Positions 7,962-12,114 of a stretch of 12,114 nucleotides of DNA are shown here, piece by piece. Each line of letters starts with the position of its first letter. The stretch's first letter is position 1. Source of the stretch: Cryomorphaceae bacterium (GTDB lineage: Bacteria; Bacteroidota; Bacteroidia; Flavobacteriales_D; Crocinitomicaceae). Made by a program: the position numbers and the translations under genes. The DNA lies in NCBI GenBank assembly GCA_027485365.1, contig JAIXRD010000242.1:1-12114 (forward strand). Reading direction: 5' to 3'. The notes beneath the pieces were generated by a model. It did not search any database and was not told where the DNA came from. It saw nothing but the letters and a program-made list of their open reading frames with translations.

Positions 7962-7984
7962 TATCCCCGCCAACCGCGGGGATA
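7962..7984 (-). terminator. Intercistronic GC-rich hairpin between atpE and atpF (attenuator or mRNA stabiliser)
   Basis: Read on the minus strand, a perfect 9-bp stem TATCCCCGC / GCGGGGATA closes a 5-nt loop (GGTTG). It begins 15 nt after the atpE stop and is followed by a U-rich but A-interrupted stretch (TTTAATTTAAATTTT) before atpF. The incomplete U tract suggests partial rather than full termination, or a 3' block to exonucleases that protects the atpE message. Either would raise c-subunit output over the downstream subunits, which fits the many c copies per complex. The structure is visible; the function is inferred. Confidence 0.7.
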
Positions 7985-7999
7985 CTAATTAGTTTACGA

Positions 8000-8218
8000 C
8001 TAACCGTTAGCTCCAAGCATACCCACAACCACACCGAAAAGTGCAACACCTTCGATCAAGGCTGCTGCGATAATCATCGCGGTTTGAATTTTTCCAGAAG
8101 CTTCAGGATTGCGTGCAATCCCTTCTACTGCAGAACCACCGATACGGCCAATTCCCATTCCAGCGCCTAACACGGCTAATCCCGCGCCAATTGCTGCTAC
8201 ACTACCAAATACTGCCAT
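8000..8218 (-). CDS. atpE: F-type ATP synthase c subunit (rotor ring proteolipid)
   Basis: Forms the membrane c-ring whose rotation is driven by ion flow. The 72-residue hairpin has an N-terminal glycine-rich helix (GAGLAVLGAGMGIGRIGG), the cytoplasmic polar loop ARNPEA (R36-N37-P38), and a C-terminal helix with the ion-carrying carboxylate E56 in AALIEGVALFGVVVG. E56 is followed by Gly and Val rather than the Ser/Thr pattern associated with sodium-binding rings, and R25 takes the place of a sodium-site glutamine, so proton coupling is the likelier mode (inferred). Length is normal for the family. It starts 26 nt after the atpB stop and has no Shine-Dalgarno sequence. A stable hairpin just downstream may favour its expression relative to atpF-H-A-G. 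Confidence 0.98.
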   Translation of the reverse strand: MAVFGSVAAIGAGLAVLGAGMGIGRIGGSAVEGIARNPEASGKIQTAMIIAAALIEGVALFGVVVGMLGANG

Positions 8219-8244
8219 TGTATATAAATTAAAAGGTTACTAAA

Positions 8245-9333
8245 TTAATGATGATCCTCTTCAACCGCTGCTCCAATAAACAAGGCCGATAAAGATGCAA
8301 ACAAATACGCTTGTAAAAATGCTACTAAAATCTCTAATACTGAGATGAATAAGGCCATGGGAACAGACAATAAGCCCCAAGCTTCAGACTTATTTATGAA
8401 AATAATTGAAATAAGCGACAAGACAATGATGTGTCCTGCGGTCATGTTCGCGAACAAACGAATCATCAAAGCAAAAGGCTTGGTAAAAATCCCAACCAAT
8501 TCAATTGGAATCATAATGGGCAATAAGGCCCACGGAACACCGGGAGTTGCAAAAATGTGCTTCCAATAATTTTTGTTTCCACTGAAGACGGTAACTAACA
8601 AGGTACAAACCGCTAAAAACAAAGTCACCGAAATATTCCCGGTCAAATTGGCTCCACCTGGAAATACCGGAATCATACCAAGTAAATTGTTCACCAAAAT
8701 AAAAAAGAACACCGTCGTAATAAACCCAATGTATCGTGTATGTTTTGCTCCATGAATGTTTGGCTTTACAATCTCATCTCGCACGTAAACGATTAAAGGC
8801 TCAATAAACTTTGCTATTCCTTTAGGTGCTACTGCGCCATTTTTCTTGTAATATAAGGACGTGCTTAACATAACAAGCAATAAGATGAATGCACCAATAA
8901 ACAAGGATAAAACGTTTTTAGTAATTGAGATGTCCATCGGCATGGCATTGTGTGGATGTAAACCATGGAATTGTAAGGCCCCATCTTTTACTTTGTATAT
9001 TTTTTCATGAAATAAGGCATACCCTTTGGCATCACCCTCACCCAATAAATACTCTGTAGGCTTCAATGAATCTACTACTGGCATGATTCTACCATGATAA
9101 AAATGACTTGAACTAAAAATTTTCAATTCCTTGTCATAGATAATAACAGGTAAATAAATTGAAGTTCCACTGTGCCCCTCACCCCATAAATGCCACTCGT
9201 GTGCATCACCAATATGGTGCATTATGGTTTCTGTAACATCAAATTTCTTTTCCTTCGTCGCATTGCCTGCGAATGAAACCAATACTAGGAATGTTACAAT
9301 GCTTAAAAAACGTATAATGGTAGTTCGACTCAT
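8245..9333 (-). CDS. atpB: F-type ATP synthase a subunit with long N-terminal extension
   Basis: Fo stator subunit with the two proton half-channels that load and unload the c-ring. The C-terminal half (about 140-357) is the conserved membrane domain: GFITTVFFFILVNNLLGMIP, ANLTGNISVTLFL and PFALMIRLFANMTAGH with the essential arginine at R292, then LEILVAFLQAYLFASLSALF. The product is 362 residues, well above the roughly 230-270 of many bacteria. The excess is N-terminal: a probable signal peptide (1-25, hydrophobic IIRFLSIVTFLVLVSFAG) and about 110 residues predicted outside the cytoplasm, rich in histidine (H39, H40, H45, H48, H54, H77, H80, H109, H123, H126, H128). Similar extensions are familiar in Bacteroidota AtpB. 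It is first in the atp cluster, with a TACCTTTG promoter 26 nt upstream. No atpI or atpZ precedes it in the window. Confidence 0.98.
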   Translation of the reverse strand: MSRTTIIRFLSIVTFLVLVSFAGNATKEKKFDVTETIMHHIGDAHEWHLWGEGHSGTSIYLPVIIYDKELKIFSSSHFYHGRIMPVVDSLKPTEYLLGEGDAKGYALFHEKIYKVKDGALQFHGLHPHNAMPMDISITKNVLSLFIGAFILLLVMLSTSLYYKKNGAVAPKGIAKFIEPLIVYVRDEIVKPNIHGAKHTRYIGFITTVFFFILVNNLLGMIPVFPGGANLTGNISVTLFLAVCTLLVTVFSGNKNYWKHIFATPGVPWALLPIMIPIELVGIFTKPFALMIRLFANMTAGHIIVLSLISIIFINKSEAWGLLSVPMALFISVLEILVAFLQAYLFASLSALFIGAAVEEDHH

Positions 9334-9359
9334 TTTAAAATTGGCCTGAAAAATTGGCG

Positions 9360-9367
9360 CAAAGGTA
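9360..9367 (-). promoter_or_regulatory. Bacteroidota-type -7 promoter element of the atp operon
   Basis: On the minus strand TACCTTTG, followed by C, is an exact match to TAnnTTTG, 26 nt upstream of the atpB ATG in the 58-nt gap after hemJ. A TTAA lies about 14 nt upstream, a poor and somewhat close fit to the -33 TTTG. This would give atpB-E-F-H-A-G its own promoter with a leader of roughly 20 nt, even if some transcripts also read through from hemJ. Confidence 0.65.
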
Positions 9368-9391
9368 CAAATTCTTTTCTGTTAAGCACAC

Positions 9392-9994
9392 TTATTTATT
9401 TTCTTTTTCTTCTGAATTTTTGTCTTGCTCTTCCTTTTTTCGAATTGCTTGGTACATTTTAATAGCAAGCATCAACAAAAGGGCAACTGCGAAAAAGCCA
9501 ATGGTTGCATAAACCCAGTTCAACGAATCTTTTAAAACGATGATAAATACAATGATAACCAAGAGTAAGGTTGCCACTTCATTCCAAACCCGCAAGGCAC
9601 CAGAGCCCCAAAAAAATCGATTTGTTTTAAGGTCAAAATATATTTTTTGGCAAATGAAATGATACACCAACAATAAGCCTACAAATCCTATTTTTAAATG
9701 CATGTATACTTGTTTCAAATAATCCGGAAAAGCTACAATCATTAATACCCCAAAAAGGACCGTTAACACCATGGCAGGGGTTGAAATCACCCACCATAAT
9801 CGGCGCTCCATGATTGAAAATTGATTCGCTAAAATTGACTTTTCAGGTTCCTCTTTACCATTCGCTTCGACATGATATATAAATAAACGTACCATGTAAA
9901 ATAAACCCGCAAACCAACTCACCATAAAAATGATGTGCAGCGCTTTAATAATTCCTACATTTGTTTGAATCCAATCCATGAACCAAAAGTACAT
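9392..9994 (-). CDS. hemJ: HemJ-type protoporphyrinogen IX oxidase
   Basis: Predicted membrane enzyme oxidising protoporphyrinogen IX to protoporphyrin IX, the penultimate step of protohaem synthesis. The 200-residue product has the family's N-terminal signature IIKALHIIFMVSWFAGLFYM with VRLFIYH (H20 is the conserved candidate haem ligand), then MERRLWWVISTPAMVLTVLFG and HLKIGFVGLLLVYH, with about five membrane helices (roughly 15-40, 69-88, 102-118, 136-153 and 160-184). The tail (186-200) is short, highly charged and Lys/Glu-rich, probably disordered. M6 (MDWIQTNVG) is an alternative start; M1 is kept only because it is the longest. The gene precedes the atp operon on the same strand and diverges from a T9SS protein gene, with hemA about 1.4 kb away. 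Older annotations may call it a CopD-family or UPF0093 protein. Confidence 0.9.
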   Translation of the reverse strand: MYFWFMDWIQTNVGIIKALHIIFMVSWFAGLFYMVRLFIYHVEANGKEEPEKSILANQFSIMERRLWWVISTPAMVLTVLFGVLMIVAFPDYLKQVYMHLKIGFVGLLLVYHFICQKIYFDLKTNRFFWGSGALRVWNEVATLLLVIIVFIIVLKDSLNWVYATIGFFAVALLLMLAIKMYQAIRKKEEQDKNSEEKENK

Positions 9995-10008
9995 TTTTAT
10001 CGCTATGG

Positions 10009-10039
10009 TTGGTAATTCAAGAAGAAGGTTTTAATATTG
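10009..10039 (+). promoter_or_regulatory. Possible promoter of the small T9SS protein gene
   Basis: TTGG (10009-10012) and TAATATTG (10032-10039) are spaced by 19 nt, the usual -33/-7 distance in Bacteroidota. The -7 box has one mismatch to TAnnTTTG (A for T at position 5). It ends 5 nt before the chosen ATG at 10045, which would give a leaderless or nearly leaderless mRNA, like metG in this window. It also covers the alternative upstream ATG at 10009, which argues against that start. Confidence 0.35.
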
Positions 10040-10044
10040 TAAGC

Positions 10045-10851
10045 ATGATTTTAAATAAGTTACAAACCGTTATTCTTTTTTTACTTTTTTCTTTTTTTGG
10101 ATACGGTCAAATTCTGTCAGTAAGCGGATACTATGAAGGCATGAATCTCTTTGTTTCCAATCCAATAAAAAATGATGGATATGGCTATTGCATCCACAAA
10201 GTACTGGTGAACGGGAATGTGCTTCCTGCGTCTATACAAACCGATTATTTTGAAATTGACCTCACCTTATTTAGTCTAAAAAAAGGAGACGAGGTGTTCA
10301 TTGAATTGGAACATGGGGAAGGTTGCAATCCTTCGTTTGTAAACCCTGAAGTATTGCTTCCCTTTAGCACCTTTGACGTGGTATCCATCACCGCGAATGC
10401 TCAAGGTAAAATTTCTTGGAGTACAAAAAATGAATCTGGGAAACTAACCTATTTGGTTGAACAATATAAATGGGACCGATGGGTCGTTGCCGCAGAAGTA
10501 CTTGGAAAAGGATCAAAATCATCCAATCAATACGCCATCGAAATTATACCAACAAGTGGATACAATAAAGTTCGAGTAGCCCAAATTGACAATACCGGTA
10601 TAAAACGTCATTCAAAATCGGTTGGGTTCACCTCTACCACTAAATCCATTAAAAAATCGCCCTCAAAGGTAAAGTCCAACTTGTACTTTAAAGCCGAAGG
10701 CGTCCTTACCAAAACCAAATATGAGCTGTATGATGCGTACGGAAATCTGCTTAAAAAAGGATTCGTTCACACCGTTGATTGTACGGATTTACTCAATGGG
10801 ATATACAATATTAACTACGATAACAAATCGGAAAAATTTATTAAATACTGA
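10045..10851 (+). CDS. Small secreted protein with FnIII-like region and T9SS sorting domain
   Basis: A 268-residue protein of unknown function. From the ATG at 10045 it opens with a signal peptide (LNKLQTVILFLLFSFFGYGQ, likely cut near residue 21-22); the in-frame ATG at 10009 would put 12 polar residues ahead of the signal and overlap a candidate promoter, so I rejected it. Residues about 23-115 form a beta-rich domain I do not recognise, with two cysteines. Residues about 120-195 have a fibronectin-III-like pattern common in Bacteroidota surface proteins (ISWSTKNESGKLTYLVEQYK, then GYNKVRVAQIDNTGIKRHS). Residues about 210-268 look like a T9SS type A sorting domain (YELYDAYGNLLKKG, LLNGIYNINY, ending EKFIKY). 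It should be exported across the outer membrane. Its TGA overlaps the ATG of the methylmalonyl-CoA epimerase gene by 1 nt, so the two are probably co-transcribed, although no functional link is obvious. Confidence 0.85.
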   Translation: MILNKLQTVILFLLFSFFGYGQILSVSGYYEGMNLFVSNPIKNDGYGYCIHKVLVNGNVLPASIQTDYFEIDLTLFSLKKGDEVFIELEHGEGCNPSFVNPEVLLPFSTFDVVSITANAQGKISWSTKNESGKLTYLVEQYKWDRWVVAAEVLGKGSKSSNQYAIEIIPTSGYNKVRVAQIDNTGIKRHSKSVGFTSTTKSIKKSPSKVKSNLYFKAEGVLTKTKYELYDAYGNLLKKGFVHTVDCTDLLNGIYNINYDNKSEKFIKY

Positions 10852-11264
10852 TGCTGCTGCGAATTGAACACCTTGGAATTGCCGTGGATAGCTTGGCCGA
10901 AAGCATTCCTTTATATGAGGCGCTACTCAATACCCCATGCTATAAAAAAGAAACAGTTGGTTCAGAGGGTGTTATGACCGCCTTTTTTCAGGTTGGTCCC
11001 AATAAAATTGAATTACTCGAAGCAACAAACCCGGACTCCCCAATCGCGAAATTTCTTGTCACGAAAGGCAAAGGATTTCATCACGTTGCCTTTGAAACAG
11101 ACAATATACAAGCAGAAATCGAGCGATTAATTGCTTCAGGATTTGAATTAATTCATCAAAGCCCTAAACCAGGGGCTGACCATAAAATGATTGCCTTTCT
11201 GCATCCAAAATCCAGCGACAAACTCTTGGTGGAACTGTGTCAGGATACGCAAGATAATGCCTAA
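10851..11264 (+). CDS. mce: Methylmalonyl-CoA epimerase
   Basis: Interconverts (2R)- and (2S)-methylmalonyl-CoA in the cytoplasm, linking propionyl-CoA to succinyl-CoA together with methylmalonyl-CoA mutase. The 137-residue product is a metal-dependent glyoxalase/VOC-fold enzyme with the family motifs in order: IEHLGIAVDSL (metal ligand H7), NKIELLEATNPDSPIAKFL, GKGFHHVAFETDNI (H78), IHQSPKPGADHKMIAFLHPK and LLVELCQ (E128). Length is typical. The start overlaps the previous stop as TGATG, which suggests translational coupling. No mutase or propionyl-CoA carboxylase gene is in the window. The match to epimerase, rather than a generic glyoxalase, rests on the SPIAKFL and AFLHPKS signatures. Confidence 0.95.
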   Translation: MLLRIEHLGIAVDSLAESIPLYEALLNTPCYKKETVGSEGVMTAFFQVGPNKIELLEATNPDSPIAKFLVTKGKGFHHVAFETDNIQAEIERLIASGFELIHQSPKPGADHKMIAFLHPKSSDKLLVELCQDTQDNA

Positions 11265-11290
11265 TAATTTGGATTGTTTCTAAATTATTA
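11262..11290 (+). terminator. Weak A/T hairpin at the mce stop codon
   Basis: TAATAATTT (11262-11270, containing the mce stop codon) and AAATTATTA (11282-11290) are perfect 9-bp inverted arms around an 11-nt loop, followed by TTTC. All pairs are A-T, so the hairpin is weak and lacks a proper T run. It could be a poor terminator or simply AT-rich sequence, and read-through into hemA is possible. Confidence 0.3.
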
Positions 11291-11311
11291 TTTCATGACA
11301 ATTTCATGACA
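11290..11311. repeat. Perfect tandem 11-bp direct repeat upstream of hemA
   Basis: ATTTCATGACA occurs twice head to tail, at 11290-11300 and 11301-11311, in the 93-nt mce-hemA gap. The 11-bp period is about one helical turn, so a protein binding both copies would sit on one face of the DNA. An ACAATT core recurs a third time at 11316-11321. The repeats end about 20 nt before the candidate hemA -7 element, where an operator or activator site would be expected. The repeat is certain; the role is inferred. Confidence 0.6.
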
Positions 11312-11328
11312 ATTAACAATTAGTTAAT
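11312..11328. promoter_or_regulatory. Inverted repeat upstream of hemA (possible operator)
   Basis: ATTAAC (11312-11317) and GTTAAT (11323-11328) form a perfect 6-bp dyad with a 5-nt spacer, directly abutting the tandem repeat. It would lie just upstream of or overlapping the hemA promoter. The 17-bp size suits a dimeric regulator, but short AT-rich dyads arise by chance easily. Confidence 0.35.
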
Positions 11329-11331
11329 CGT

Positions 11332-11339
11332 GAATTTTG
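11332..11339 (+). promoter_or_regulatory. Possible -7 element of hemA
   Basis: GAATTTTG, followed by C, differs from TAnnTTTG only at the first base. It ends 18 nt upstream of the hemA ATG, implying a leader of roughly 12 nt. No TTG-type -33 box is found at standard spacing, where the tandem and inverted repeats lie instead; a weak promoter helped by an activator would fit. Confidence 0.35.
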
Positions 11340-11357
11340 CCACACTAGAAACGAGTT

Positions 11358-12114
11358 ATGGCGAAAGAGGTGTTGAAGTATTTACATACCATCGCGTTTA
11401 CGCATCGGAATTTTGAAGTGACCAAAATCGGTCTACTTCATATTGCTTTGGACGAACAGCACACTCGATTAAATCCGGTAAAACAACAGCTTGAACTCGA
11501 AGAATTACTTATGCTTTCTACGTGCAACCGAGTAGAATTCAGCTTTGTATATAAGGGGGTGATTGACACCGAATTCATGCACCAGTTCTTAAAAGCGATT
11601 TATCCATCCCTTGGTGAAGAAGACCTCACCGCATTTGTAATAAAACTCGAACATTATCAAGGGATGAATGCTGTGGATCATGCCATGTCTGTGGCATCCT
11701 CCATCGATTCTATGATCATCGGTGAACGAGAAATTATCACCCAAGTTCGTCAAGCCTACGAGCATTGTGCAACCATTGGACTCACGGGAGATTTGCTTCG
11801 AATCATAAACCGTCACGTGGTTGAAACGGCAAAAAAAGTATATACAAGAACTTCCATTTCTACAAAACCAGTTTCTGTAGTTTCGCTTGCTTATCACCAA
11901 CTCAAAAGACTTCAAATTCCCTTGGATGCTCGATTTTTAGTAATCGGTGCCGGAGTTACGAATACCACCATGGGACGTTTTCTTAAAAAACATGGGTTTA
12001 AGAACTTTGCCATATTCAATCGGACCCTTGAAAAAGCAAGGACCCTTGCAAATGAGTTAGGTGGCATGGCCCACCCGCTCCAAGAATTACATCTTTATCA
12101 AGGTGGATTCGATG
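11358..12114 (+). CDS. hemA: Glutamyl-tRNA reductase (3' end missing)
   Basis: First committed enzyme of C5-pathway tetrapyrrole synthesis: reduces glutamyl-tRNA(Glu) to glutamate-1-semialdehyde with NADPH in the cytoplasm. The first 252 codons are visible before the window ends; the family usually has about 415-430 residues, so roughly 60 percent is present. Motifs: catalytic C56 in LMLSTCNRVEF, then ASSIDSMIIGEREIITQVRQ (113-132), AKKVYTRTSISTKPVSVVSL (the T-x-I-S segment), and the start of the NADP-binding fold FLVIGAGVTN (193-202). The usual GAGEMG reads GAGVTN here; the third glycine is lost, a variation I believe occurs in other Bacteroidota. The start ATG at 11358 gives MAKEVLKYLHTIAFTHRN, with the family's conserved T/S-H region. 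It follows mce after a 93-nt gap holding candidate regulatory repeats, so it probably has its own promoter. Confidence 0.96.
   Translation, partial: MAKEVLKYLHTIAFTHRNFEVTKIGLLHIALDEQHTRLNPVKQQLELEELLMLSTCNRVEFSFVYKGVIDTEFMHQFLKAIYPSLGEEDLTAFVIKLEHYQGMNAVDHAMSVASSIDSMIIGEREIITQVRQAYEHCATIGLTGDLLRIINRHVVETAKKVYTRTSISTKPVSVVSLAYHQLKRLQIPLDARFLVIGAGVTNTTMGRFLKKHGFKNFAIFNRTLEKARTLANELGGMAHPLQELHLYQGGFD

Noticed and set aside
7942..7962. AT-rich palindromes (TTTTAAAA, AATTTAAATT) as an internal atpF promoter
   Set aside because: No TAnnTTTG element is present on the minus strand here; the palindromes are explained by low-complexity A/T sequence.
8000..8218. Possible sodium-coupled c-ring
   Set aside because: The residues after E56 are Gly-Val rather than the Ser/Thr pattern of sodium-binding c subunits, and R25 replaces a sodium-site glutamine.
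10009..10044. Longer start for the small T9SS protein at ATG 10009
   Set aside because: It would place 12 mostly polar residues before a clear signal peptide that begins at the ATG at 10045.
11589..11915. 108-codon open frame on the minus strand
   Set aside because: It is fully inside hemA, whose protein motifs are unambiguous; the antisense translation has no recognisable features.
1..12114. Mobile element, CRISPR array, tRNA or novel defence-type system
   Set aside because: No transposase, integrase, spaced repeats, tRNA-like cloverleaf or defence-type gene set was seen; nearly all bases belong to recognisable housekeeping or secreted-protein genes.

Overview
The window reads as a chromosomal housekeeping segment from a member of the Bacteroidota, most likely order Flavobacteriales. 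Four things point there: two secreted proteins ending in type IX secretion (T9SS) sorting domains, the flavobacterial form of MetRS with a KFSTS loop, AtpB with a long signal-peptide-bearing N-terminal extension, and TAnnTTTG-type -7 promoter elements with almost no Shine-Dalgarno sequences. No genus can be named from the sequence alone. No mobile element, CRISPR array, tRNA or rRNA was seen.

Layout from the left. Bases 2-1615 (+) are the C-terminal part of a secreted PA-domain protein with a T9SS sorting domain; its N-terminus lies outside the window. A strong intrinsic terminator closed by a C(TACG)G tetraloop follows at 1636-1659. Next comes metG (1687-3747, +), apparently driven by a TATCTTTG element only 4 nt from its start codon, so its mRNA may be leaderless. 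It converges, with 2 nt between the stop codons, on a minus-strand gene set.

The minus-strand block, read right to left, is hemJ (9994-9392), a TACCTTTG promoter, then atpB-atpE-atpF-atpH-atpA-atpG (9333-4408), and 22 nt later a NarL/LuxR-type response regulator (4385-3750). This gives all of Fo (a, c, b) plus delta, alpha and gamma of the F-type ATP synthase. The beta (atpD) and epsilon (atpC) genes are absent and must lie elsewhere, as happens in many Flavobacteriia. A 9-bp GC-rich hairpin sits just after atpE and may help set the high c-subunit dosage.

Divergent from hemJ, on the plus strand, are a small T9SS-secreted protein of unknown function (10045-10851), methylmalonyl-CoA epimerase (10851-11264; its ATG overlaps the previous stop by 1 nt), and the first 252 codons of hemA (glutamyl-tRNA reductase, 11358 to the window end). 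The 93-nt gap before hemA holds a perfect tandem 11-bp repeat and an inverted repeat that could be a regulatory site. Two haem-biosynthesis enzymes (first committed step and protoporphyrinogen oxidation) thus lie about 1.4 kb apart, next to the energy-generating ATP synthase.

I do not see a clear undescribed system. The items most worth a second look are the response regulator attached to the ATP synthase operon, the His-rich extracytoplasmic domain of AtpB, the atpE-atpF hairpin, and the repeat cluster upstream of hemA.
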